42,116 nt of DNA from Pseudomonadota bacterium (GCA_019352115.1 JABBNW010000011.1:1-42116); one strand, 5' to 3'; counted from the stretch's first letter, positions 28,661-36,831 are shown. Program-made: numbers and translations. The notes: a model not told the origin generated them from the sequence alone.

Positions 28661-29209
28661 ATGCAGGACCAGACCGTGCCGGCGACGATCCGCCCCATCG
28701 CCGCGGACGAGCTTGCGGCGGTGGCGGCGATCTACGCGCATCACGTGCGTTACGGCACCGCCTCGTTCGAGCTGGAGCCGCCAAGCGAGGCCGACATGCG
28801 CCGCCGCCATGCCGACCTGGCGGGGCACGGCACGCCGTTCCTGGTGGCGACGGCCGGCGCCGACGTGCTCGGCTACGCCTATGCGGGTCCGTATCGTCCG
28901 CGCCCGGCGTATCGGAATACGGTGGAGAACTCGATCTACCTGCGCCCGGATGCGATCGGGCAGGGGCTCGGGACCCGGTTGCTGGAGGCGCTGATCGACG
29001 CCTGCGCGGCACGCGGGTTTCGCCAGATGGTGGCGGTGGTGGGCGACAGCGCCAACGCGGCCTCGGTCCGGCTGCATGAGCGGCTGGGGTTTCGCCCCGT
29101 CGGCGTGCTGCGGTCGGTGGGCTACAAGCATGGGCGTTGGCTCGACACCGTGCTGTTGCAGCGTGTGCTGGGGGCGGGCGACGCGGCGCCCCCGCAGCCG
29201 CGTGGCTGA
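28661..29209 (+). CDS. GNAT N-acetyltransferase, phosphinothricin/MnaT type
   Basis: A 182-residue GNAT acetyltransferase that would use acetyl-CoA to acetylate an amino group of a small molecule such as phosphinothricin, methionine sulfoximine or an L-amino acid. It begins with the GNAT beta-strand TIRPIAADELAAVAAIY, and the acetyl-CoA-binding motif QGLGTR is at about 101-106. The ending SVGYKHGRWLDTVLLQR is characteristic of the Pat/YncA group. The ATG at 28661 has a strong AGGAGGG site about 7 nt upstream; the open frame starts earlier, at 28613, without family sequence. The MFS gene follows within 13 nt. Confidence 0.87.
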   Translation: MQDQTVPATIRPIAADELAAVAAIYAHHVRYGTASFELEPPSEADMRRRHADLAGHGTPFLVATAGADVLGYAYAGPYRPRPAYRNTVENSIYLRPDAIGQGLGTRLLEALIDACAARGFRQMVAVVGDSANAASVRLHERLGFRPVGVLRSVGYKHGRWLDTVLLQRVLGAGDAAPPQPRG

Positions 29210-29222
29210 GCCGGGCAGGCGG

Positions 29223-30401
29223 ATGCACGGGACTGTCCGGCTGACGCTGGCGCTTGGGCTCGCGCAATTGATTGCGTGGGGAACGACATTCTATCTGCCG
29301 GCGGTGGTGTTGGGGGTGGCGGCGCCGGACCTCGGGCTGTCGCGCGCGGGCGCGGTGGGGGCGTTTTCCTGGGCGCTGGTGGTCTCCGGCCTGTGCGCGC
29401 CGCGGATGGGGCGGTGGATCGAGCGGCGCGGCGGGCGGGGCGTGCTGGCGACCGGCACGGTGCTGCTCGCGTGCGGGCTCGCGGTGCTGGCGGCGGCGCG
29501 CGGGCCTTTCGGGTGGTATGCCGGCTGGACGGTGCTGGGCGTGGGCATGGCGCTGGCGTTGTATGATGCGGCGTTCGCGACGGTGGGGCGTCTGCTCGGC
29601 ACGGCCTCAGGCTCCGTCATCACCGGCATCACGCTCATTGCCGGGTTCGCGAGTTCGGTGTTCTGGCCGGCCGGCGTTGCGCTGGTGCATCGGTTCGGCT
29701 GGCGGACGACGTTGCTGGCTTACGGGGGGATGCTACTGGCGGTGAACCTGCCGCTGATCCTGCTGCTGGTGCCGCGCGCGGGCCTGCCCGGGGCGATCGC
29801 GGCGGCGCGCGCGACGGGCGCGCCGATCGGGCGGCGGCGGGTGGCGGCGCTGGCGTGCCTGTCGGGGTTTTTCAGCCTGCGCTGGCTGATCACCTCGGCG
29901 ATCGCGGTCTATGTGCTGCACCTGTTCCAGGCGCTGGGGCTGGGCGCGGGGCAGGCGGTGTTCGCCGCCGCCTTGATCGGCCCGGGCCAGGTGCTGGGGC
30001 GGGTGGTGGATTGGTCGGTCGGGCGACGGTTCGGCGTGCTGGCGCGAGCGCGACTGGCGGCGGTCTTGCTGCCGGCGGGGGTTGCGGTGCTGGCGCTGGG
30101 TGGGGCTGCGCCCATGCTCGCGGTACCCCTGTTCGCGGTGCTGTACGGGATGAGCAACGGGATCCTCTCGATCAACCGCGGGACGTTGCCGATGGCGATC
30201 TTCGGGCCGGTGGGCTACGCGGCGCTGCTCGGGTGGCTCGCGGTGCCGCCGTTGCTGGCGCAGGCGGCGGCACCGAGCGTGGCCGCGCCGCTGGTCGCGG
30301 CGGTGCCGGCGCTGGGGGTGTTCGTGGTGGCGGGGGTGGTGGGCGTCGCTGCGGGTGCGCTGTTGCTGCCGCTGCGGGTCGGGGGCGTGGGGGAGGGATA
30401 G
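29223..30401 (+). CDS. MFS transporter
   Basis: A major facilitator superfamily transporter of about 392 residues with twelve predicted hydrophobic segments. The start region LTLALGLAQLIAWGTTFYLP is the first helix and WIERRGGRG lies in the loop after helix 2. I chose the ATG at 29223; an in-frame GTG at 29202 would overlap the acetyltransferase by 8 nt and is a real alternative. The tight spacing suggests an acetyltransferase-plus-export unit, but the substrate is unknown. Confidence 0.85.
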   Translation: MHGTVRLTLALGLAQLIAWGTTFYLPAVVLGVAAPDLGLSRAGAVGAFSWALVVSGLCAPRMGRWIERRGGRGVLATGTVLLACGLAVLAAARGPFGWYAGWTVLGVGMALALYDAAFATVGRLLGTASGSVITGITLIAGFASSVFWPAGVALVHRFGWRTTLLAYGGMLLAVNLPLILLLVPRAGLPGAIAAARATGAPIGRRRVAALACLSGFFSLRWLITSAIAVYVLHLFQALGLGAGQAVFAAALIGPGQVLGRVVDWSVGRRFGVLARARLAAVLLPAGVAVLALGGAAPMLAVPLFAVLYGMSNGILSINRGTLPMAIFGPVGYAALLGWLAVPPLLAQAAAPSVAAPLVAAVPALGVFVVAGVVGVAAGALLLPLRVGGVGEG

Positions 30402-30451
30402 AGGCGCCGACCGGCCCCACACGCCGGACGGGACCGGCTTTGCGGCGGCCC

Positions 30452-31987
30452 CTACGCCGCGTGCGCGCGGACGTCCTTCACGTCGCGGAAAATCACCGCG
30501 GGCGCGAGGTCCGCGGTGCGGCGCAGCATGAACTCCGATGTCGCCAGGAACACCGGATCGGCATCCACGTCATCGGCGATCGCCGAGCGGTTGGCGGCGA
30601 TGAACCGCTCCAGCGCCGCCTTGTCGGGCGAGGAAATCCAGCGCGCCAGGGCGAACGGGGTGGCATCGAAGCCGACCCCGACGCCGTATTCCGCGCCCAG
30701 CCGTGCGGCCAGCACGTCGAGCTGCAGCGCGCCGACCACGCCCACGATCGGCGCCGCGCCGTCCTGCGGGCGGAACAACTGCACCACACCCTCTTCCGCG
30801 AGTTCCACCAGCGCCTGGCGCAGCTTCTTCGCCTTCATCGCGTCATCGAGGCGCACCCGGCGCAGGATTTCGGGCGCGAAGGACGGCACGCCGACGAAAT
30901 TGAGCGCTTCGCCTTCCGTCAGGGTGTCGCCGATGCGCAGGGTGCCGTGGTTGGGAATGCCGACGACGTCGCCGGCGAAGGCCTCTTCCGCGATCTCGCG
31001 CTCGCGGGCGAAGAAGAACTGCGGCGCGTGCAGCGGGATCAGCTTGCCGGTGCGGACTTGTTTCAATCGCATGCCGCGCACCAGCCGGCCGGAGCAGACA
31101 CGGGCGAAGGCGATGCGGTCGCGGTGATTCGGGTCCATGTTGGCCTGGATCTTGAAGACCAGAGCGGTCAGGCCGGGCTCGGTGGCGTCCACCATCCGCA
31201 GGTCGGCCTGCTGCGCGCGCGGGCGCGGCCCGAAGTCGGCAAGGCCGTCGAGCAGGTCGGCGACCCCGATCCCCTTGATCGCGGCACCGAAATAGACCGG
31301 CGTCAGATGGCCTTCCGCGAACCCCGGGCGGTCGAATTCCGGCAGCGCGGCGGCGACCAGATCGAGTTCCTCGCCCAGCGCGGCGAGGCGCGGATCGGAT
31401 TGCGGCAGGTCCTGCGTCGTGTGCAGCACGCGGGCGCGCAGATCGTAGGTGCCGACGAAGCCGGACGCGCGGCCCACCGGCCAGGTGACCGGGGCGGTAT
31501 CCAGCGCCAGGTCGTTGCCCACCTCGTCGAGCAGGGCGAACGGGTCCTGGCTCTCGCGATCCATCTTGTTGATGAAGGTGATGATCGGGATGTCGCGCAG
31601 GCGGCAGATCTCGAACAGCTTGCGGGTGCGCGCCTCGATCCCCTTGGCGGCGTCGATCACCATCACGGCGGCGTCGACGGCGGTCAGGGTGCGGTAGGTG
31701 TCTTCGGAGAAATCCTCGTGACCCGGCGTGTCGAGCAGGTTGAAGACGCAGCCCTTGTATTCGAACGTCATGACGGATGTCACGACCGAGATGCCGCGCT
31801 CGCGTTCGATGCTCATCCAGTCCGATCGGGTGCGCCGGCGTTCGCCCTTGGCGCGCACGTTGCCGGCGAGCTGGATGGCGCCGCCGGCGCGCAGCAGGTG
31901 CTCGGTGAGGGTCGTCTTGCCGGCGTCGGGGTGGGAGATGATCGCGAAGGTGCGGCGGCGGGCGATCTCGGTGGTCTGGTCGGTCAT
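30452..31987 (-). CDS. prfC: Peptide chain release factor 3
   Basis: RF3, 511 residues, a translational GTPase that recycles RF1 and RF2 from the ribosome after termination. GTPase motifs are clear: G1 SHPDAGKTT (18-26), the switch-I region with ERERGISV, G3 DTPGH (86-90) and G4 NKMD (140-143). The NKMDRESQDP context and the C-terminal domain (VGVVGALQLDVLAARL) separate RF3 from EF-G. The start at 31987 gives MTDQTTEIARRRTFA; an upstream extension to 32038 is proline-rich and unlikely. It is slightly shorter than the E. coli protein (529). Confidence 0.96.
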   Translation of the reverse strand: MTDQTTEIARRRTFAIISHPDAGKTTLTEHLLRAGGAIQLAGNVRAKGERRRTRSDWMSIERERGISVVTSVMTFEYKGCVFNLLDTPGHEDFSEDTYRTLTAVDAAVMVIDAAKGIEARTRKLFEICRLRDIPIITFINKMDRESQDPFALLDEVGNDLALDTAPVTWPVGRASGFVGTYDLRARVLHTTQDLPQSDPRLAALGEELDLVAAALPEFDRPGFAEGHLTPVYFGAAIKGIGVADLLDGLADFGPRPRAQQADLRMVDATEPGLTALVFKIQANMDPNHRDRIAFARVCSGRLVRGMRLKQVRTGKLIPLHAPQFFFAREREIAEEAFAGDVVGIPNHGTLRIGDTLTEGEALNFVGVPSFAPEILRRVRLDDAMKAKKLRQALVELAEEGVVQLFRPQDGAAPIVGVVGALQLDVLAARLGAEYGVGVGFDATPFALARWISSPDKAALERFIAANRSAIADDVDADPVFLATSEFMLRRTADLAPAVIFRDVKDVRAHAA

Positions 31988-32086
31988 GCGGGGTCCATGG
32001 AAAAGCGCCGGGGGAGGGGGCCGCCCGGCGCTGCACACGTGTCATATAGGGCCGGGGCGGGGGAAACCAGTCAGGGGGTTGCGCCC

Positions 32087-32309
32087 TCATGCGATCCGGA
32101 TGCCGGTCCCCGGAAAGTCGCTCCCCCTTGCGCAGCAGCGGCGCGTCCAGCGCCGGTGCGCAGGCATAGACGAAGCCGTCGCCCAGGTTCAGCGCGGCGG
32201 CATGACGCCGATGGCCGAAGCGCGCGAACGCCGCGATGGCGGCGCGGCCGCGGGGCGCATCGATCGGGACGACCGTCGCGCCCACCTCGGCGAGAAACCG
32301 GTCGAGCAC
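32087..32309 (-). pseudogene. vapC-type PIN ribonuclease toxin, 3' fragment with frameshift
   Basis: The minus-strand frame reads VLDRFLAEVGATVVPIDAPR, then FARFGHRRHAAALNLGDGFVYACA and PLLRKG, which matches the C-terminal half of VapC toxins (family pattern FGKGRHPAGLNFGDCFAYALA, LLFKGDDF). After LLRKG the frame is lost. Removing one G from the G-run at about 32122-32126 restores KGSDFPGTGIRIA and a stop at 32087. The N-terminal half with the first PIN aspartate is absent, and no vapB is seen. It is therefore a truncated and frameshifted relic rather than a gene. Confidence 0.7.
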
Positions 32310-32495
32310 CGAAGGCACCGGACCGCCCGATCCGCGTCGTCTTGTCCCTGACGTGGAATGCCATCTGGTACCCCGCCGGTTTCCCGGCAGATCCAAACGC
32401 CCGACCGGCCTACGTGCGCAAGCCAGACGATCGTAGAGCGATTGCCAAGCGGTTCGGCGCGGATCAGGGTCCCAGGGGTGGCCGCACGTCTGCGC

Positions 32496-32527
32496 TTGCG
32501 TTGTAATTAGGAATTCCTTATAAGGAG
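32496..32527 (+). promoter_or_regulatory. Promoter/operator of the toxin-antitoxin cassette
   Basis: TTGCGT (32496-32501) and TATAAG (32519-32524), 17 nt apart, form a good sigma-70 match. Overlapping it, 32509-32526 reads as three alternating half-sites, AGGA-AT-TCCT-TATA-AGGA, so that AGGAATTCCT and TCCTTATAAGGA are both perfect palindromes sharing the middle half-site. The last AGGA is also the ribosome site (AAGGAG, 8 nt before the ATG). A dimeric XRE protein bound here would be expected to block both transcription and translation initiation. Confidence 0.6.
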
Positions 32528-32535
32528 ACCGCGGG

Positions 32536-32883
32536 ATGCTTCCCGGCTTCTTTCGGGCCGCCGGCATCGACGTGGTGGCGGAATGGCGCCGGTTTCAGGC
32601 GGCCTGCCCGGACCAGGGGGCGGACACGCTCGCCGCGCTGGTTGGGCTGGCCCACTGGGGAGCGCAGGAAATCCCGCACGCGGACCGGTTGGCGGCACGC
32701 GGGCTATTCTGCCGCCGGATTGCCGACTGGGGCGTGTTCTACACGCTCGGCGGCGCTTGCAACGACCTCTGGGAAATCACCGTGCTGCATGTATCCCGCT
32801 GTGACCGCACCGAATTCGACGCTGCCGGGCGGGAGGCACTGCGCCGGCGCGCGCTGCGCTGGGATCAGGAGAACGCCCGATGA
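32536..32883 (+). CDS. Probable RelE/ParE-like toxin of a toxin-antitoxin pair
   Basis: A small 115-residue protein that I do not recognise with certainty. It overlaps the following XRE gene by 4 nt (ATGA), the toxin-first order of HigBA-like modules. The central part, GLFCRRIADWGVFYTLGGAC then LWEITVLHVSRC, looks like the beta-hairpin core of RelE/ParE toxins (pattern Y/W-R/G-V-F-Y ... I-x-V-L-H-V). It ends in a charged tail (REALRRRALRWDQENAR). An excellent AAGGAG site lies 8 nt before the ATG. If it is a RelE-type toxin it would act on mRNA or the ribosome; that is inference from size, pattern and partner. Confidence 0.62.
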   Translation: MLPGFFRAAGIDVVAEWRRFQAACPDQGADTLAALVGLAHWGAQEIPHADRLAARGLFCRRIADWGVFYTLGGACNDLWEITVLHVSRCDRTEFDAAGREALRRRALRWDQENAR

Positions 32884-33332
32884 CCCACCCCGCCGCCACC
32901 CTGATCGTCCATCCCGGCCTGGAAGACCTGCTGCCCGACCCGGCCGGGCGGTCGCGGTTCGACGCCACCTCCGCGGCGCTGGAAGCCGCGGTGCTGGTGC
33001 GGCGGATGCGTGCGCTGGCGCCCTCGGCCGAGGGGGGACGCGGCATCACCCAATCCGAACTCGCCCGCCGTGCCGGCCTCACGCCGCCGCGCATCAGCCA
33101 GATCGAAAGCGGGGAGGGCAGCAACGGCCCCACCTACGCGGTGATCCGCAAGATCGCGCAGGCCTGCGGCATCGACTGGACCCGGCTGGTCCGCCAGGGC
33201 CTCGCGGGCCTGGCGGCGGAGATGCCGGCACCCGTCTGGCCCGCCGCTCCGGCGCAGGCATTGGCCGCGCACGAACCGCCCGCATCGTGGGATGCCTCCA
33301 GGACGTCCCCGCCGACGGCCAAGGGCGGCTGA
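32880..33332 (+). CDS. XRE-family transcriptional regulator / antitoxin
   Basis: A 150-residue protein with one helix-turn-helix of the XRE/Cro class at about residues 56-98 (ITQSELARRAGLTPPRISQI, then ESGEGSNGPTYAVIRKIAQA). About 50 residues precede the HTH, with a helix-rich stretch (SAALEAAVLVRRMRAL) as in HigA-type antitoxins. It is translationally coupled to the small upstream gene (ATGA). It probably neutralises that protein and represses the operon through the overlapping palindromes at 32509-32526. The C-terminal roughly 40 residues are Ala/Pro-rich and look disordered. Confidence 0.8.
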   Translation: MTHPAATLIVHPGLEDLLPDPAGRSRFDATSAALEAAVLVRRMRALAPSAEGGRGITQSELARRAGLTPPRISQIESGEGSNGPTYAVIRKIAQACGIDWTRLVRQGLAGLAAEMPAPVWPAAPAQALAAHEPPASWDASRTSPPTAKGG

Positions 33333-33342
33333 GGCGCGGCCG

Positions 33343-33705
33343 ATGTCCTGGCTGGGCTTGGCGCCGGCTGCCTGGACGATCGTACTGGTAGCGCTGGCGA
33401 CCTATGCCGCGCTGCTCTCCGCCTGGTTGATGGCGCTGCCGACCGTGCGCGGCGCGGCGATGCAGGAGGCGCTCTTGCTGCTGACTGCCGCCGCCGCGGC
33501 CACGACGGAGGCGGACCGCAAGCTTCACGAGGATGCGCTGGCGAACCTCCGCGCCCGGCTGATCCGGCGCGCGCCGCGTGACCGCCGGGCGATTCGGACC
33601 GGGTGGTGGTTGCTGGTTGCCTCCCTGGCGGCGTTCTCCGCGGCGGTGGTGCTGCAGGCGCGCACCGACCCGGCGTTCCGCGCCGCCCCCGCCGCCGCGC
33701 GTTGA
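33343..33705 (+). CDS. Small two-helix membrane protein in the toxin-antitoxin operon
   Basis: A 120-residue protein of no family I recognise. It has a hydrophobic segment at about 11-33 (WTIVLVALATYAALLSAWLM) and another at about 87-105 (GWWLLVASLAAFSAAVVLQA). Between them lies a roughly 50-residue loop, Ala-rich and then strongly charged (TTEADRKLHEDALANLRARL, RRAPRDRRAIR). The basic residues before helix 2 suggest that the loop is cytoplasmic. The ATG lies 10 nt after the XRE stop on the same strand, so it is probably co-transcribed. Whether it is a functional third component or a passenger cannot be told from the sequence. Confidence 0.6.
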   Translation: MSWLGLAPAAWTIVLVALATYAALLSAWLMALPTVRGAAMQEALLLLTAAAAATTEADRKLHEDALANLRARLIRRAPRDRRAIRTGWWLLVASLAAFSAAVVLQARTDPAFRAAPAAAR

Positions 33706-33760
33706 CAGCCGGGCCGGGCGGCCCTGTCATCGCCGCCGGGCATATCCCCCCGGGGGCCGC

Positions 33761-34942
33761 ATGACGATCCCGACCCGACCCGACATCGACCCGCCGGACC
33801 CGGTCGCGCGCGCCCGCCGCCTCGGCCCCGCGATCGCCGCCGCGGCCGAGACGATCGAGCGCACCCAGCGCATCCCCGAACCGTTGCTTTCGGACCTGCA
33901 CGCGGCGCGGCTGTGCCGGATGCTGCTGCCGCGCTCGGTCGACGGCGACGAAGTGCCGCCCTCCGTCTATCTGCGCGCGGTGGAGGAGGTCAGCCGCCAC
34001 GATGCGTCGGTGGGCTGGAACGTGTTCGTCGCCAACAGCTCCGCCTTGATCGCGCCATTCCTGCCCGCCGAGACGGCCCGCACGATCTTCGCCGATCCCC
34101 GGGCGCTCGTCTCCTGGGGGCCGCCGAACGCCGCCGCCGCGACCGCGGTGCCGGGAGGGTATCGGGTCAGCGGGGAATGGCATTTCGCCAGCGGCTCGCG
34201 CCAGGCAACCTGGATGGGCGCGCATTGCCAGGTGATCGAGCCGGACGGCACCCGCCGCCGCAACGCCGCCGGGGTGCCGGTGATCCGCACCGTGCTGTTC
34301 CCCGCCGATCGCGCCGAGCGCATCGCCGACTGGCAGGTGATCGGCCTGCGCGGCACCGCATCCGAAGGCTATCGGGTGACCGACCTGTTCGTGCCGGAGG
34401 CGTTCAGCGGCACCCGCGAGGACCCGGCGCTGCGGCGCGAACCCGGTCGGCTGTACGCCTTCACCATGCAGGGCCTGTATGCCGTGGGCGCGGCGGGCGT
34501 GGCGTTCGGCATCGCGCGCGCGATGCTGGATGCGTTCGTCGCCCTGGCCATGCGCAAGGCTCCGCGCGGGCTGGGGCGGCTGGCCGACAGCGCGGTGATC
34601 CAGGCCGGGCTGGCGCGGCACGAGGCGGCGCTGGGCGCGGCGCGGGCCTATCTGATCGAGGTCCTGGGCGCGATCTGGGCGCAGGCGGGGGACTCGGCGC
34701 CGATCGACATCCCGGCGCGCGCCCAGGTGCGGCTGGCCTGCGCGCACGGGCTGGGCCAGGCGATCGCGGCGGCGGATTTCGCCTACAAGGCGGCCGGGGT
34801 CGATGCGATCTTCGCCGGCTCGGCGTTCGAGCGGCGGTTCCGCGACATGCACACCCTGGCGCAGCAGATCCAGGCACGGGATGCGCATTTCGAGGCGGTG
34901 GGCGCGATCCTGCTCGGGATCGTGCCGGACGTGTTCTACTGA
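33761..34942 (+). CDS. Acyl-CoA dehydrogenase-family flavoprotein (HpaH/DszC-like)
   Basis: A 393-residue protein of the acyl-CoA dehydrogenase fold, in the branch that includes flavin-dependent monooxygenases and hydroxylases. Features are an N-terminal helical domain (RIPEPLLSDLHAARLCRMLL), SVGWNVFVANSS, the beta-domain segment GGYRVSGEWHFASGSRQATW at about residues 132-151, and a C-terminal helical domain. I see no clear acyl-CoA dehydrogenase catalytic glutamate, which fits the monooxygenase branch, where reduced flavin comes from a separate reductase. No reductase gene is adjacent. The ATG at 33761 was chosen because sequence upstream is not family-like. Substrate unknown. Confidence 0.78.
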   Translation: MTIPTRPDIDPPDPVARARRLGPAIAAAAETIERTQRIPEPLLSDLHAARLCRMLLPRSVDGDEVPPSVYLRAVEEVSRHDASVGWNVFVANSSALIAPFLPAETARTIFADPRALVSWGPPNAAAATAVPGGYRVSGEWHFASGSRQATWMGAHCQVIEPDGTRRRNAAGVPVIRTVLFPADRAERIADWQVIGLRGTASEGYRVTDLFVPEAFSGTREDPALRREPGRLYAFTMQGLYAVGAAGVAFGIARAMLDAFVALAMRKAPRGLGRLADSAVIQAGLARHEAALGAARAYLIEVLGAIWAQAGDSAPIDIPARAQVRLACAHGLGQAIAAADFAYKAAGVDAIFAGSAFERRFRDMHTLAQQIQARDAHFEAVGAILLGIVPDVFY

Positions 34943-34951
34943 CGGCGGCTC

Positions 34952-34974
34952 GGGGCGGCATCGACCGCCGCCCC
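34952..34974. terminator. Hairpin between convergent flavoprotein and rpsD genes
   Basis: GGGGCGGC (34952-34959) and GCCGCCCC (34967-34974) form a perfect 8-bp stem with a 7-nt loop, placed between two convergent stop codons. No T-run follows on either strand, so a bidirectional terminator role is inferred. Confidence 0.5.
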
Positions 34975-34996
34975 AGGCCGGATCAAGGCAACCGGA

Positions 34997-35611
34997 TCAG
35001 CGCGAGTAGAACTCCACCACCAGGTTCGGTTCCATCTGCACCGGATACGGCACGTCCGACAGCTTCGGTGCGCGTCCGAAGCGGCCCTTCATGGCGCGGT
35101 GGTCGACCTCCACGTAGTCCGGCACGTCGCGTTCCCCGCTCTGCGCCGCGTCGAGCACCATCGCGAGCTGCTTCGACTTCTCCTTCACCTCGATCGTGTC
35201 GTTGTCGCGCACGACGTAGGAGGGGATGTTGACCCGCTTGCCGTTCACCAGCACGTGGCCGTGCGAAACGAACTGGCGCGCGGCGAACGGGGTGATGGCG
35301 AATTTCATGCGGTAGATCACCGCGTCCAACCGTCGTTCCAGCAGCTCGATCAGGTTCTCCGAGGTGTCGCCCTTGCGGCGGACCGCTTCCTCGTAATACT
35401 TGCGGAACTGCTTCTCGCCGATGTTGCCGTAGTAGCCTTTCAGCTTCTGCTTGGCCATCAGCTGGATGCCGAAATCGGTCGGCTTCTTGCGCCGCTGGCC
35501 GTGCTGGCCGGGGCCGTAGTCGCGCTTGTTGACAGGCGATTTCGGCCGGCCCCAGAGATTGGCGCCGAGGCGGCGGTTGATCTTGTACTTGCTTTCGGCG
35601 CGCTTGGTCAT
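34997..35611 (-). CDS. rpsD: 30S ribosomal protein S4
   Basis: S4, 204 residues, a primary 16S rRNA-binding protein that nucleates small-subunit assembly. It shows the family N-terminus ([20 protein letters not shown]), then [20 protein letters not shown], and the S4 RNA-binding domain [20 protein letters not shown] with [20 protein letters not shown]. The terminal NLVVEFYSR is typical. In E. coli rpsD lies inside the alpha operon; here it is alone on the opposite strand, about 1.4 kb from rpsM, with its own promoter-like sequence. Its start is about 110 nt downstream of a TTGACA box. Confidence 0.98.
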   Translation of the reverse strand: MTKRAESKYKINRRLGANLWGRPKSPVNKRDYGPGQHGQRRKKPTDFGIQLMAKQKLKGYYGNIGEKQFRKYYEEAVRRKGDTSENLIELLERRLDAVIYRMKFAITPFAARQFVSHGHVLVNGKRVNIPSYVVRDNDTIEVKEKSKQLAMVLDAAQSGERDVPDYVEVDHRAMKGRFGRAPKLSDVPYPVQMEPNLVVEFYSR

Positions 35612-35720
35612 TGGCGCGGTGCCCTTTCGCGTGGCTTTGTTGCACCGGTAGGCCGCGCATGGCGCGCGGCGGGCGCGGGACCCGAAGTCCCGTCCACGTT
35701 CCCGGTTGTGGAAGGGGCGG

Positions 35721-35750
35721 CTTCTACGGGGGCCGGCCCGGGGTTGTCAA
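35721..35750 (-). promoter_or_regulatory. Candidate rpsD promoter
   Basis: On the minus strand TTGACA (35750-35745) is followed after 18 nt by TAGAAG (35726-35721), about 110 nt before the rpsD start. A perfect GGGAC/GTCCC hairpin with a 5-nt loop (35677-35691) lies in the resulting leader and might serve S4 feedback control; that last point is speculation. Confidence 0.5.
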
Positions 35751-35817
35751 ACCGCCCCGCCCCGCGGCGCATCGAGGGACGTGGCCGGGCCGTGCCGGCT
35801 GTGCGAGGCTGCCCGCC

Positions 35818-36798
35818 ATGCGCATCCATGTCCAGAACCCGCCCGACGACCCGGCCTTCACCGTCACCCCGGCCCTGTGGGACGCCGCCGCGGCCCGCGC
35901 CGGCGCCGCGGCCGCGGGCCACACGGTCAGCTTCGGGACCACGCGGGCGGATTTCGCCGCCGCGATCCCGACAGCCGAGGCGCTGGTCGGCGACAAGGAC
36001 GTCCTGCGCGCCCTCCTCCCGGCGCCGGCACCCCGGCTGCGGGTGGTGTTCGTCGCCAACGCGGGGGTCGACAACCTGGCCCCGTTCGACTGGCTGCCGC
36101 CAGGCGCGATCCTGCTCAACAATCGGGGCACGCATGCCGAGAAGGCGGGCGAGTTCGGGCTGATGGCGCTGCTTATGCTGCTGAACGGCATCCCGGCCAT
36201 GGTGACCGACCAGCGCGCCGGCGTGTGGCGCAAGCGCTGGGGCGGCTTGGCGGCGGGGCGGGCGGTGACGGTCGTGGGGCTGGGCGCGCTCGGCGGTGCG
36301 GTCGCGGGCCACGCCATGCGACTCGGCATGGTCGTCACCGGCGTGCGCGCGCACCCGGCGCCGCATCCGGCCTGCGCCGCGGTCGTTGGCACGGACGCGA
36401 TCGATTCGGTGCTGCCGGGCACGGATTTCCTGGTGTTGGCCTGCCCGCTGACGCAGGCGACTCGGGGCCTGCTCGACCGCCGACGGATCGGGCTGCTGCC
36501 GCGCGGGGCCGGGGTCGTGAACATCGGCCGCGGCGGGCTGGTGGAGCAGGCGGCGCTCTGCGATGCGCTGGACGCAGGGCAGGTTTCCGGCGCCGTGCTG
36601 GACGTGTTCGACCCCGAGCCGGTCCCGCCGGGCGATCGTATCTGGACCACGCCGAATCTGATCGTGAGCCCGCACACCGCGGCCGACGATCCGGCGAGCT
36701 ACCTGCCGCGCAGCCTGGACATTTTCTTCGCCGGCCTCGGCGCGCTGGCCGCAGGTCGCGATCCGGCGACCCGGGTGGACCCGGCGCGCGGCTACTGA
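35818..36798 (+). CDS. D-2-hydroxyacid dehydrogenase (NAD-dependent)
   Basis: A 326-residue dehydrogenase of the D-isomer-specific 2-hydroxyacid family, which reduces a 2-keto acid with NAD(P)H or the reverse. The Rossmann motif GLGALGGAV is in the middle of the protein (VTVVGLGALGGAVAGHAMRL). The catalytic triad is recognisable: R238 (NIGRGGLVEQ), E267 (DVFDPEPVP) and H286 (SPHTAADD). The ATG at 35818 gives the family-like N-terminus MRIHVQNPPDDPAF; the open frame upstream is not conserved-looking. It is divergent from rpsD, and its substrate is not evident. Confidence 0.88.
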   Translation: MRIHVQNPPDDPAFTVTPALWDAAAARAGAAAAGHTVSFGTTRADFAAAIPTAEALVGDKDVLRALLPAPAPRLRVVFVANAGVDNLAPFDWLPPGAILLNNRGTHAEKAGEFGLMALLMLLNGIPAMVTDQRAGVWRKRWGGLAAGRAVTVVGLGALGGAVAGHAMRLGMVVTGVRAHPAPHPACAAVVGTDAIDSVLPGTDFLVLACPLTQATRGLLDRRRIGLLPRGAGVVNIGRGGLVEQAALCDALDAGQVSGAVLDVFDPEPVPPGDRIWTTPNLIVSPHTAADDPASYLPRSLDIFFAGLGALAAGRDPATRVDPARGY

Positions 36799-36831
36799 AG
36801 GGCTGTATGTCACAAGCTGGTCATGGGTAGA

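Noticed and set aside
29855-32506. An 883-codon plus-strand open frame running from the MFS gene across prfC
   Set aside because: It is in a different phase from the MFS gene and antisense to prfC. Its last roughly 60 codons (32330-32506) looked less biased, but matched nothing I know and have no start of their own.
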